Below, piece after piece: positions 40,281 through 48,355 of a stretch of 64,000 bases of DNA. Origin of the DNA: AC-32 sp038237925 (GTDB taxonomy: Bacteria > Actinomycetota > Thermoleophilia > Gaiellales > Gaiellaceae). Within the stretch, counting starts at the first letter, position 1; each line of letters opens with the position of its first letter. The translations under genes were made by a program, and so were the position numbers. The notes beneath the pieces were generated by a model. It saw only the letters and a list, made by a program, of their open reading frames with translations. It made no database searches and was not told the origin of the DNA. The stretch is taken from contig JBBRYF010000002.1 in NCBI GenBank assembly GCA_038237925.1, positions 62,001 to 126,000 on the forward strand, written 5' to 3'.

Positions 40281-40936
40281 GCGGAGAGACTCTCGTCTTG
40301 CAACCGGTCGTACTCGTCTTGCGTGCCGGCGAAGACGAGCCGCCCGTCGCGCAGGACGGCGACGCGGTCGGCGACACGCTCGACCTCTTCGAGGTTCTGC
40401 GTTGCGAAGACGATCGCCCCTCCGGCCTCGCGCAGAGCCGCCGCCCGCTCCCAGAGCCGCGCCCGCTGCGCGGGATCGAGGGCTGCTGTCGGCTCGTCGA
40501 GGAGCAACACGTCAGGCGAGCCGAGCAGCGAGATCGCGAGGTTCAGCCGCTGGCGGTTCCCGACGGAGAGGTTCGCGCTCGGCGCCGGCTCTCCGGGGAG
40601 CTCGAAGTCGGCAAGCAGCCGCTCGGCCACGGCGCGCGCGTCGTGCTCGCCCTCGAGGCGCGCGAAGAACTCCAGGTTCTCGCGTGCGGAGAGGCGGCCG
40701 TACTGCGCGGGTCGCTGCGGCGCCCACCCCACGCGAACACCCTTGCGCCGCTCGACGCGGCCCATGCTCGGCTCGAGCGCACCGGCGAGCAGCGCGAGCA
40801 GCGTCGACTTGCCGGCGCCGTTCGGGCCGACGAGCGCGACCGCGTCGCCGTCCCAGATCTCGAGCTCGACCGGCTCGAGGGCGCTCGTCTTGCCGAACCG
40901 TCGACCCGCGCCGCGCGCGGCGAGCAGCGGCGTCAA
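40277..40936 (-). CDS. ABC transporter ATP-binding protein
   Basis: 219 aa. Walker A GPNGAGKST near residue 37, a Q-loop in APQRPAQYG, a degenerate signature LSVGNRQRLNLAI (SVGNRQ instead of LSGGQ), Walker B VLLLDEPTAALDPAQ and H-loop replaced by FATQNLEEV. It closes the pair with the permease. TTG 40936 overlaps the AI-2E permease stop (TTGA). The missing H-loop His and altered signature suggest reduced or unusual ATPase behaviour. Confidence 0.9.
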   Translation of the reverse strand: MTPLLAARGAGRRFGKTSALEPVELEIWDGDAVALVGPNGAGKSTLLALLAGALEPSMGRVERRKGVRVGWAPQRPAQYGRLSARENLEFFARLEGEHDARAVAERLLADFELPGEPAPSANLSVGNRQRLNLAISLLGSPDVLLLDEPTAALDPAQRARLWERAAALREAGGAIVFATQNLEEVERVADRVAVLRDGRLVFAGTQDEYDRLQDESLSA

Positions 40937-42156
40937 CGGCTGGCCGCGGCCGGCGGGTCGGCCGGCGGCAGGGGCGAGACTGGACGCGTGTCCTCGAGCT
41001 CGACCTCCACCGGTAGTGCCCTGCCCTGCTCCCACGGCTCCAGCGATACCCGTTCGGCGAAAAATTCCCAGATCGCCCTCCCGGCGGCCAGCAGCGGCAG
41101 GGCGACGAGCGCGCCGGGTAGCCCGTAGATCTCGCCCCCGGCGAGCAGCCCGAAGATCACGAGCAGCGGGTGGAGCCGCAACGCGCTGCCCATCACGTTC
41201 GGGACGACGATGTGCCCTTCGACCTGGTGGACGACGAGAAACAGAAGCGCAACCCAGATCGCCGCCACGGGGTGCACGACGAGCTCGTAGATGAAGGGCG
41301 GCACCGCCCCCAGCCATGGGCCGAGGTAGGGGATCAGCTCCGTCACGGCGACCCAGGCCCCGAAGAGCACGGCGTAGCGGTCCGCGCCCGGCGCCCAGCC
41401 GAGCGTGCCCAGCACCCACAGGCCCATACCCGCGCTCGTGCCGATGATCAGCGATAACAGCACCTGCCCGCGCACGTAGCTCGCGAGCGAGCGCTCGATC
41501 CGTGTGAGCAGCGACGGAGAGCCCGGGCGCGGCGGGAAGCGCCGGTCGACGGCGCGCCCGAGTCGCGGCATGTCGAGCAGCATGTAGATCGAGACCACGA
41601 GCACCAGCACGAACGCGAACAGGAACTTCAGCGTCCCGATCGCGGCGCCCTCGACGAAGTTGATCACGTCGCCCGTGTACCTGGTGACGTCCTTCTTGCG
41701 GATCTGCTTGACGAGGTTGTGCCCCTGCTTCTGGATGGCGATGCCACCGAGCCGGTGGGTGTCGAGCCACCGCTGAAAGCGGTCGACGTCGCGATCGGCA
41801 TGCGTGCGAGGGGGGTGTCCGTGGACGACCGTAAAGTAGTTGTTGACCCGGTTCGCGCTCGACTTCGTCTGGTCGACCACCACCGAGCCTAGTGCGACGA
41901 CGGCGGCAAGGAGAATGGCGAGGAAGCTGAGGTACACCAGCGCAACGCCGAACCCGCGGGGGATCCAGACGCGAGTCAGCGCCCTGACGATCGGGTTCAG
42001 CAGGAACGCGATCAGCGCGGCGATCAGGAACAGGAAGACAACGTGACGCGCCGTGCCCGCCAGCACCCAGAGGAACAGCAGCAGCAACGGCAGGCCGATG
42101 AGCTGAATCCAGCGCGGGATCTGAATCTTCGCGACCCCGGCGGTAGGCCCGGCCAT
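40933..42156 (-). CDS. AI-2E family (PerM/TqsA-like) transporter
   Basis: 407 aa with about eight membrane helices and the family motifs LLDMPRLGRAVDRRFPP, GQVLLSLIIGTSAGMGLWVLG, YLGPWLGAVPPFIYELV and VVHQVEGHIVVPNVMG. Substrate is not predictable; family members export signals or act as ion antiporters. ATG 42156 is set by the leaderless -10 box; an ATG 9 nt upstream is also in frame. It is the promoter-proximal gene of the long minus-strand operon. Confidence 0.9.
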   Translation of the reverse strand: MAGPTAGVAKIQIPRWIQLIGLPLLLLFLWVLAGTARHVVFLFLIAALIAFLLNPIVRALTRVWIPRGFGVALVYLSFLAILLAAVVALGSVVVDQTKSSANRVNNYFTVVHGHPPRTHADRDVDRFQRWLDTHRLGGIAIQKQGHNLVKQIRKKDVTRYTGDVINFVEGAAIGTLKFLFAFVLVLVVSIYMLLDMPRLGRAVDRRFPPRPGSPSLLTRIERSLASYVRGQVLLSLIIGTSAGMGLWVLGTLGWAPGADRYAVLFGAWVAVTELIPYLGPWLGAVPPFIYELVVHPVAAIWVALLFLVVHQVEGHIVVPNVMGSALRLHPLLVIFGLLAGGEIYGLPGALVALPLLAAGRAIWEFFAERVSLEPWEQGRALPVEVELEDTRPVSPLPPADPPAAASR

Positions 42157-42169
42157 GTCGCGCATGCTA
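42157..42169 (-). promoter_or_regulatory. Leaderless-type -10 box at head of the long minus-strand operon
   Basis: TAGCAT (42169-42164 on the minus strand) lies 7 nt before the ATG at 42156. Confidence 0.5.
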
Positions 42170-42290
42170 GCGCGCGCGTCGTACCGCTTCGCTCCACTCG
42201 GCCACCGGCGTGGGAGTGGGACTTCGGCACGGACGGCGGTCTGGCACTCGAGCCGAGACGGGTCGCGCTGCAGGACCGCCCAGCCTCGGT

Positions 42291-42303
42291 TACCGTGCCG
42301 TCG
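42291..42303 (+). promoter_or_regulatory. Leaderless-type -10 box before M23 gene
   Basis: TACCGT lies 7 nt before the ATG at 42304. Confidence 0.5.
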
Positions 42304-43065
42304 ATGCCACGCGCCTCCGCGCATGCGAGGCGGCGACGGGCGGAAACCGCTGTCGCGCGCCGGAAGAGGCGATTGGCGGGGCTGATCCTGCTCGCGTCGG
42401 TCGCGTTGATCACGCTACTCCTGACCGCTTTTGGGTCGGGCGGCCGAACGCCGGTCCGGTCCGTGTCGCCCGCGCCGGCCACGCGGCTGCTGCCCGCGGG
42501 GCCGCCCCGGCCGCAGGTCGTGGCCCTCCAGGGCTCGATCAGGCTGATGCTTCCGGTCTCGCGGCTGACCGCGCTCGGATACCACGCATCCGGCGACGGC
42601 GCGCTCGCGCTTCGCCCCGTCGGGCGGCAGATGAACCAGGGACTCGTCGGGCGAGTCGCGCGCACGCTCTTCGGCACCGGCGGAAGCGGTCTGCGCTACT
42701 ACGTGCTCGGCGGCGACGGCCCCGCGACCTCGTCGCTCGACGTCGGCGCGCCTCCTGGAACCGACGTCTACTCGCCCGTCGACGGCCAGGTCGTGGGCAT
42801 CACGCCGTACATCCTCGCCGGGAAGCACATGGGGGCGCGCATCGACATCCAGCCGAGCGGCAACCCTTCGGTGGTGGTCTCGCTCACGCACCTCAGGCCG
42901 GACCCGTTCCTGACGGTCGGCTCGACGCTCGCAGCGACGACCTCGAAGGTCGGGACGATCCTCGACTTCGCCAAGGTCGAGCGCCAGGCGCTCGCGCAGG
43001 TGACTCAGGACGCGGGGAACCACGTGGCGGTCGAGATCCACGCCGCCACGTTGTCGCTTCCTTAA
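42304..43065 (+). CDS. Membrane-anchored M23 (LytM-like) peptidase homologue
   Basis: 253 aa. A basic N-terminus and one membrane helix (LILLASVALITLLLTAFG) place a C-terminal domain outside the cell. The domain (SSLDVGAPPGTDVYSPVDGQVVGI, GARIDIQP, VVVSLTHLRPDP, GNHVAVEIHAA) has the M23 fold. The zinc ligands of active LytM enzymes are not all present (HxxxD is SLDVG), so it may be a non-catalytic, EnvC-like regulator of cell-wall hydrolysis. The open frame extends upstream to 42043 without matching the family. Confidence 0.75.
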   Translation: MPRASAHARRRRAETAVARRKRRLAGLILLASVALITLLLTAFGSGGRTPVRSVSPAPATRLLPAGPPRPQVVALQGSIRLMLPVSRLTALGYHASGDGALALRPVGRQMNQGLVGRVARTLFGTGGSGLRYYVLGGDGPATSSLDVGAPPGTDVYSPVDGQVVGITPYILAGKHMGARIDIQPSGNPSVVVSLTHLRPDPFLTVGSTLAATTSKVGTILDFAKVERQALAQVTQDAGNHVAVEIHAATLSLP

Positions 43066-43066
43066 C

Positions 43067-43110
43067 GCTCATTTCAACGTGAAGCCTTGTGCCGTCGCGC
43101 TGAAATGAGC
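43067..43110. repeat. Inverted repeat upstream of the YmdB-like gene
   Basis: GCTCATTTCA (43067-43076) pairs with TGAAATGAGC (43101-43110) with a 24-nt loop. It is followed by TTTCC, so it might act as terminator of the M23 gene, or as a dispersed element; it is the only copy I saw in this window. Confidence 0.5.
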
Positions 43111-43115
43111 TTTCC

Positions 43116-43895
43116 CTGAAGCTCCTCTTCGTAGCCGATGTCTTCGGAACGCCCGGCCGCAAGGCGGTCGAGGAGCGGCTGCCGAGCCTGAAGATGGAGC
43201 TCGGCGCCGGCTTCTGCGTCGTCAACGCCGAGAACGCGGCGGACGGCGCGGGCCTGACACCGCGGCTGGCGGACCGTCTGCTCGCGGCGGGCGCCGACGT
43301 GCTCACGCTCGGCAACCACGTCTGGCGGCGGCGCGAGATCGGGCCCTACCTCGAGACGTCGGAGCGGGTCGTCCGCCCGGCGAACCTCGCGTCGAGCTCG
43401 CCAGGCCGCGGGCTGGCGGTTGTCGAGGCTGAGGACGGGACACCGGTCGCAGTGCTCAACCTCCAGGGCATGCTCTTCATGTCCACGCCGATCAGCCCCT
43501 TCGAGGTCGTGGACGCGCTCGTCGAGGAGGCGAGGGCCGCGGCGAAGGTCGTGCTCGTCGACTTCCACGCGGAGGCAACGAGCGAGAAGGTCGCACTCTC
43601 GCGGGTGCTCGACGGGCTCGTGACGGCCGTGATCGGGACGCATACGCACGTGCAGACGAGCGACGCGCGCGTGCAGCCCGGGGGTACCGCCGCGATCACG
43701 GACGCGGGCATGACCGGGCCGCACGACTCCGTGATCGGCGTCAAGGCCGAGCTCGCGATCGGCCGGATGCGGACCGGCATCGGCGTCCGCTTCGAGCCGG
43801 CCGACGGCGGGGTGCGCATCGAGGGCGCGCTCGTCGAGTGCGACGCCGAAGGGCGCGCGCTCAGCTGCGAGCCGGTTCGTGTGCCGGTGCCGTGA
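43116..43895 (+). CDS. YmdB-like metallophosphoesterase
   Basis: Family of cyclic-nucleotide phosphodiesterases of the calcineurin-like fold. The conserved N-terminus (M)KLLFVADVFGTPGRKAV begins at CTG 43116, because a TGA lies in frame at 43101 and no ATG, GTG or TTG precedes the motif; the ATG at 43194 would remove the metal-binding DVFG site. Motifs AGADVLTLGNHVWRRREI, NLQG, DFHAEATSEKVA, IGTHTHVQT and DAGMTGPHDSVIG follow. 259 aa, full length. Confidence 0.85.
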   Translation: MKLLFVADVFGTPGRKAVEERLPSLKMELGAGFCVVNAENAADGAGLTPRLADRLLAAGADVLTLGNHVWRRREIGPYLETSERVVRPANLASSSPGRGLAVVEAEDGTPVAVLNLQGMLFMSTPISPFEVVDALVEEARAAAKVVLVDFHAEATSEKVALSRVLDGLVTAVIGTHTHVQTSDARVQPGGTAAITDAGMTGPHDSVIGVKAELAIGRMRTGIGVRFEPADGGVRIEGALVECDAEGRALSCEPVRVPVP

Positions 43896-45081
43896 GCACG
43901 ACGAGCAGCGCGACGAGCACGAGGTCGCGCGCGAGCACCACCCAGGACGGGAACGGGTCGAACGCGACCAGGTCGTAGTACCGGATCGGGAACCAGACCT
44001 GTGTGAGCAGGAGCGCCAGCCCGAGGAGCGCCGAGGCGGTGAGGCCGCGGCGGCCACGCACGAGCGGGACCACGGGGATCAGCCAGATCAGGAACTGCGG
44101 CGAGAGCACCTTCCCGAGCGCCACGAAGGCGACGAGCGAGGCCGCCGAGTAGCGGATCAGCCGCTCCGGCGTCGCGGGCCCGCGAGCGGCTGCGACCCAG
44201 ATCGCCAGCAAAACCAGGACGAGGAGCGCGCTCGAAGCCGTGCCGATCCCACTGGCCACCGAGCCGACCAGGTTATGCGAGCCGTGGCTCGAGTCGAGCG
44301 TGAGCGCAAGCCCCCCGGCGTGGTGGGCCGCGAGCAGGACGGCGGACCCGAGGCTCTCGATCTGCAGCGGCCGGGCCGCCTGGTGGGCGATGCCCTCCCC
44401 AACGCCGCGCGGGGCGAGCGCGAGGAACGGAACGACGACGAGCGCGACGACGGCCGTGGCGCCCCCGAGGCAGATCAGGGCCTCGCTTCGCCCGCGCGTG
44501 CGCCAGACGTACACGAGTGCCGGCGGCAACACGACCGCGGGGAACGCCTTCGCGGCGATCCCGAGCCCGAGCGCGGCGAAGCCGAGCCGCTCGCGCCGGG
44601 ACAGCACCGCCGCGAGGCCGGCAACGGTGAGGGCCGCCGGCCAGAGGTCGTAGCGATAGAGGATCACCGAGCCGAGCACGAGCGGCGCGAGCGCGAAGAA
44701 CCCGAGCGCGGCGGCGGTCCGTGTCCCCGTCGCGCCGAGGGAGCGCAGCGTCGACGCCATCGCCTCGAGCGCTCCGAGCCCGCAGAGCGCCATCAGGAGC
44801 TGGAACTCGCGGTTGTAGACCAAGAAGCTCGGCTTGCCGAGCGCCGGCAGCCCGAAGGCCGGGAGCGAGCCCGGCGGATACTCGACCGAGAAGTCGCGGT
44901 AGGGCACGTGGCCGTTCATCATCGCCGTGCCGTAGCGGTGGTACTCGACCGTGTCGAGGATCAGCGCGTGCTGGTACCAGCCCCAGTGCAGCAGCGTCAG
45001 CGAGGCGGCGAAGAAACCGGCGGCTCCGACGAGGAGCCGTCGCGGCTCAGTCGACGACCAGCTCTTGGCGAGGACGCTCAA
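43861..45081 (-). CDS. GT87-like (DUF2029) membrane glycosyltransferase
   Basis: 406 aa with about ten membrane helices and the family motifs YHRYGTAMMNGHVPYRDFSVEYPPGSLPAFGLPA, ILYRYDLWPAALTVAGLAA and LGKVLSPQFLIWLIPVVPLV, typical of polyprenyl-phosphate-mannose dependent transferases. TTG 45081 is the best start; upstream codons overlap the next membrane gene by 35 nt. The 3' end overlaps the convergent phosphoesterase gene. Likely role: cell-envelope glycan synthesis. Confidence 0.82.
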   Translation of the reverse strand: MSVLAKSWSSTEPRRLLVGAAGFFAASLTLLHWGWYQHALILDTVEYHRYGTAMMNGHVPYRDFSVEYPPGSLPAFGLPALGKPSFLVYNREFQLLMALCGLGALEAMASTLRSLGATGTRTAAALGFFALAPLVLGSVILYRYDLWPAALTVAGLAAVLSRRERLGFAALGLGIAAKAFPAVVLPPALVYVWRTRGRSEALICLGGATAVVALVVVPFLALAPRGVGEGIAHQAARPLQIESLGSAVLLAAHHAGGLALTLDSSHGSHNLVGSVASGIGTASSALLVLVLLAIWVAAARGPATPERLIRYSAASLVAFVALGKVLSPQFLIWLIPVVPLVRGRRGLTASALLGLALLLTQVWFPIRYYDLVAFDPFPSWVVLARDLVLVALLVVLTAPAHEPARS

Positions 45082-46792
45082 CGGGGGCTCGCGCGGGGGC
45101 TCGGAGTGGCTCGGCGGCGGGCGCGAGCACCGCAAAGGCCGCGAACGGGAAGAACCAGGGCAGGTAGAGGTAGAACCAGTGCGTCAGCACGAGCTGGAAG
45201 CCGAGCAGGAGCGCGGCCGTCAGCGCGGCGAGCTGCAGGGGCGACTTCCGCCTCGGCACGAAGTAGACGGCGACCGCGCCGACCGCGAGCAGGCCCTCGA
45301 GCACCCACTGGAGCACGTGCAGGTCGGGCAGGCCGGCGTGGTACTGCCGCCAGTCCCAGATCGAGAACGGGGACTCGCGCCCGATCTGCCAGCCGAGCGT
45401 CCGGTCCCAGAAGACGCGCGCCGCGTGGGCCGGGTTCGGCTCGAGCAGCAGAATGGAGAAGGCGGCGAGCGTGGCGACGAGGAAGCCCGCCGCATAGACG
45501 AGCGTCGGCCGCAGCCGCCGCTCCGGATACGACGCCCAGAGCGGCGCCACGAGCAGCGGCGCGAACTTCGTCCAGCCCGCAAGCGCGGCGCAGGCGCCGC
45601 GGGCGGCGGGCCAGGTCGCGAGCCAGAAGCCCCAGATCAGGAAGAGCGGGGGCAGCGCGTCGTTCGTGTTGGAGCTCGAGACGTACTGCGTGAACGGATA
45701 CGCGACCCACGCGAACGGGAGCGTGACCGCGAGCCGGGTGCCGCCGAAGCGCAGGCCGACGAGCCCGAGCCCGAGCACGGAGAGCAGGTCGAAGGCGATC
45801 GCGGCGAAGTGCGACGCCGGGAGGTCGTCCCACTTGCCGGTCCAACCGAGCGCAAGGAAGCCAGGCAGGTAGGCCTCGTAGGCGACCGGGCCGTACGTGT
45901 CGCCCTGCGGGTTCGCCGACTCGCAGCGGCCGTTCGTCTGGATGCGCTCGCGGGTCTCGCCGGCGGCGTCACTCGGCCCACACGCCTTGCCGAGCTCGAC
46001 GGGAAAGTGGCCGTACGGCGACTGGCCGTTCGCGATCCGCTGCGCGCCGATCACGCCCGAGTAGCCGACGTCGATCACGTTGGAGGCGCGGACGTTGAGG
46101 CCGAGCCGGAAGCCGGCGGCGAAGACCGTCGCCGCAGCGAGCAGCCACACCGGCCAGACGGGCACAGCGCCGGTCCCGAGCCGGCCGCGCCAGGTGCTCC
46201 ACACCATCCGCCCGAGCAGGTAAAGCAGCGGCGGGTAGGCGAGCGGCACGCTGGTGAAGATCTCGCCGCGGTTGAAGAACCACAGCGAGACGCTGAACGA
46301 GAGCAGTACGAGCAGGTCGAGATTGCGGACGCTCAGCGGCCGGCGAAGGTCGGCGAGGCCGAGCAGGAAGAGCGCGCAGAAGCCGAGCCACACCGGTGCG
46401 CTGTTGATCTCGCGGCCGCCGAAGGCGCCGTCGTAGCCGCGTGCCATCTTCCACGCCACCTGCGGCCCGGTCCACGCCTCCGTGACCGCGCCGCTCGTGT
46501 CGTCGACCTTCCCGTCGGCGATCTCGCCCGCCGGGCCGGCCCAGACCTTGATCGTCCACGCGTGCGTGTCGTTGTCGAAGGTGGCGTCGGTCTGGCGCAG
46601 CCGCGGGGCGTAGTGGCGCAGCCAGCCGGCAACCTTGCCGTTCTCGAGGAAGATCCGCTTCGCCTCGACAGCCGCCAGCCGCTTCTCCGGCGGCCCAAGC
46701 GGCTTCGACGGGTGCGGAGTGTCCGACGCCGCGAGCGCCGGCCCCGCGAGCGCCAATCCGACGACCGCGGCCGCGGCGAGGGCGCGAATCAC
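45047..46792 (-). CDS. Membrane glycosyltransferase-like protein with signal peptide
   Basis: 581 aa. Signal peptide ending PALAA, then an exposed region of about 110 residues (EAKRIFLENGKVAGWLRHYAPRL ... WTIKVWAGPAGEIADGKVDD, PepSY-like) and about ten membrane helices with DVGYSGVIGAQRIANGQSPYGHFP and LGWQIGRESPFSIWDWRQYH. It resembles GT-C/DUF2029-type enzymes and is co-directional with the GT87 and GtrA genes. Donor and acceptor unknown. Confidence 0.78.
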   Translation of the reverse strand: MIRALAAAAVVGLALAGPALAASDTPHPSKPLGPPEKRLAAVEAKRIFLENGKVAGWLRHYAPRLRQTDATFDNDTHAWTIKVWAGPAGEIADGKVDDTSGAVTEAWTGPQVAWKMARGYDGAFGGREINSAPVWLGFCALFLLGLADLRRPLSVRNLDLLVLLSFSVSLWFFNRGEIFTSVPLAYPPLLYLLGRMVWSTWRGRLGTGAVPVWPVWLLAAATVFAAGFRLGLNVRASNVIDVGYSGVIGAQRIANGQSPYGHFPVELGKACGPSDAAGETRERIQTNGRCESANPQGDTYGPVAYEAYLPGFLALGWTGKWDDLPASHFAAIAFDLLSVLGLGLVGLRFGGTRLAVTLPFAWVAYPFTQYVSSSNTNDALPPLFLIWGFWLATWPAARGACAALAGWTKFAPLLVAPLWASYPERRLRPTLVYAAGFLVATLAAFSILLLEPNPAHAARVFWDRTLGWQIGRESPFSIWDWRQYHAGLPDLHVLQWVLEGLLAVGAVAVYFVPRRKSPLQLAALTAALLLGFQLVLTHWFYLYLPWFFPFAAFAVLAPAAEPLRAPARAPVERPRQELVVD

Positions 46793-46804
46793 GGCGCCAG
46801 CCTA
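46793..46804 (-). promoter_or_regulatory. Leaderless-type -10 box before membrane glycosyltransferase
   Basis: TAGGCT (46804-46799 on the minus strand) lies 6 nt before the GTG at 46792. Confidence 0.5.
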
Positions 46805-47245
46805 GCGGCCCCCTCTGAAAGACCAGAGCTTGTTCCCGACGAAGTTCAGCGGGGTCACGAGGACGACCGCAATCGCCTGCGCGACGATCTTGTCGAGGCC
46901 GAACGCGATGAAGCCGCTCAGCAGCGCGAGGTTCGCGATGTACGCGACGAGGGCCACGACGAGGAAGCGCAGTCCCTGCCAGCCGACATGCCCGCGCTCG
47001 GCATGGAAGGTCCAGCGCCGGTTCCAGGTGTAGTTGTTCGTGACCGCGACGAGGAACGAGACCGTCGCGGCGGCCGCGTAGTGAAAGCCCGCGCCCTTCA
47101 GAAGCGCGGCGTAGACGGCGAGGTTGATCGCGTAGCCGCTCGCGCCGACCGCGGAGAACTTCGCGAGCTGGACCCAGTTGTGCGGCTTCGCCAGCGCGCG
47201 GCCCGCACGGGTGCGGGCGAGGGCGGTTGCGGGCGAGAAGGCCAT
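46802..47245 (-). CDS. GtrA family membrane protein
   Basis: 147 aa with four membrane helices and the GtrA signature: QLAKFSAVGASGYAINLAVYAAL, NNYTWNRRWTF and LNFVGNKLWSF. GtrA proteins help move undecaprenyl-linked sugars across the membrane, which fits the two glycosyltransferase genes downstream. ATG 47245; a TACGCT box lies 9 nt upstream. Confidence 0.92.
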   Translation of the reverse strand: MAFSPATALARTRAGRALAKPHNWVQLAKFSAVGASGYAINLAVYAALLKGAGFHYAAAATVSFLVAVTNNYTWNRRWTFHAERGHVGWQGLRFLVVALVAYIANLALLSGFIAFGLDKIVAQAIAVVLVTPLNFVGNKLWSFRGGR

Positions 47246-47271
47246 CGGCGGCCGAGCGTACCGAACCGCCC

Positions 47272-47682
47272 TCAGCGGGATGGCAGCACAAGACCGTCGA
47301 GCGGCACACGGTGCGTGCCGTCGCGGTCCTCGAGCACGAGCTCGGCGATCGCCCAGTCGTCGCCCAGCACGACGTCCTCGAGCGTCCGGCCGGCAGCGAC
47401 CGGCGTCCCGCGCAGGCCGCTGAGCGGCCGCGCCTCGCGTCGGTAGAACGAGTCTTCGCGCAGGTCGAGCAGCATGAGCGGCGAGGCGGCCTCGACGTGG
47501 TCGTCGCGGATCGACGCGGCCGAGAAGGGCAGGAACCGATGCTTCTCGTCGCCGCAGAGGACGTCGAGCCCCAGTGCCTGCGGTTCGCTCGGGTGCAGCA
47601 GCACGTCGACCGCGTGGCCGAGCTGGATGCCGTGCACGCGCACCGGCCGCCGGAGCAACTCGTCTCCCGTGAGACCCCTCAC
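47272..47682 (-). CDS. PRC-barrel-like protein
   Basis: 136 aa with two short beta-rich repeats: LLRRPVRVHGIQLGHAVDVLLHP and LSGLRGTPVAAGRTLEDVVLGDDWAIAELVLED, like the PRC-barrel adaptor domain in ribosome maturation or photosynthetic proteins. GTG 47682 (VRGLTGDELL) has no ribosome-binding site; upstream in-frame codons exist. It follows the isoaspartyl methyltransferase gene by 31 nt. Confidence 0.7.
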   Translation of the reverse strand: MRGLTGDELLRRPVRVHGIQLGHAVDVLLHPSEPQALGLDVLCGDEKHRFLPFSAASIRDDHVEAASPLMLLDLREDSFYRREARPLSGLRGTPVAAGRTLEDVVLGDDWAIAELVLEDRDGTHRVPLDGLVLPSR

Positions 47683-47713
47683 GGGTCGGGCGTGTGCCCC
47701 GTCGGGCGCCCGG

Positions 47714-48355
47714 CTAACCGCTCGTGCGAAAGCCCTCCTCGCCGACAAGGGGCACGAAGCGGCACGGCACCGAGTGCACGACGGCAGGTCCTTCGGGACT
47801 GCGCACGATCAGCTCGAGACGCTGCACGCGCTGGCCTCCGACAGGGACGACCAGGCGGCCGCGGGGGCGCAGCTGCTCGTAGAGCGTCTCGGGAACCGCG
47901 GGCGCAGCCGCCGCGACCGCGATCACGTCGAACGGCGCGAGCTCGGGAACGCCGAGCGTCCCGTCGCCGATGCGCACCTCCACCTCCGGGTACCCCGCCG
48001 CGGCCAGGCTCTCGCGTGCGCTCTCGGCGAGCTCCGGGATCCGCTCGATCGTGACCACGCTCGCGCCGAGCTCCGCGAGCACGGCGGCCTGATAGCCGGA
48101 GCCGGTGCCCACGTCGAGCACGCACTCGCCGGACCGGAGCGAAAGCGCCTCGGCGATGCGCGCCACCATGTAGGGCTGCGAGATCGTCTGTCCGTGACCG
48201 ATCGGCAGCGCCGCGTCCCGGTAGGCGCGGCGGCGCTCTTCCTCCGGGACGAAGAGCTCGCGCGGAACGCGTCCCATCGCCTCGAGCACGCGCTCGTCGA
48301 CGATGTCGCGCCCGCGCAGCTGTCGCTCGACCATCGACCGCCGGTCAGGCGGCAT
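47714..48355 (-). CDS. pcm: Protein-L-isoaspartate O-methyltransferase
   Basis: 213 aa protein-repair methyltransferase. Motifs MVERQLRGRDIVDERVLEAMGRVPRELFVP, GHGQTISQPYMVARIAEAL, VLDVGTGSGYQAAVLAEL and VAAAAPAVPETLYEQLRPRGRLVVPVG are diagnostic. ATG 48355 overlaps the phosphodiesterase stop by 11 nt; ATG 48334 (MVERQL) is an alternative that still contains all motifs. Confidence 0.95.
   Translation of the reverse strand: MPPDRRSMVERQLRGRDIVDERVLEAMGRVPRELFVPEEERRRAYRDAALPIGHGQTISQPYMVARIAEALSLRSGECVLDVGTGSGYQAAVLAELGASVVTIERIPELAESARESLAAAGYPEVEVRIGDGTLGVPELAPFDVIAVAAAAPAVPETLYEQLRPRGRLVVPVGGQRVQRLELIVRSPEGPAVVHSVPCRFVPLVGEEGFRTSG

Noticed and set aside
39027..41294. Long plus-strand open frame over the ABC transporter genes
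   Set aside because: Opposite genes with Walker and membrane motifs; no start context or domain of its own.
42043..42303. N-terminal extension of the M23-like protein
   Set aside because: It overlaps the divergent transporter start and its promoter; the leaderless box fixes ATG 42304.
44951..47446. Very long plus-strand open frame over the glycosyltransferase region
   Set aside because: Low-complexity Arg/Glu/Gln-rich translation opposite three membrane protein genes with proper helices; treated as a shadow.
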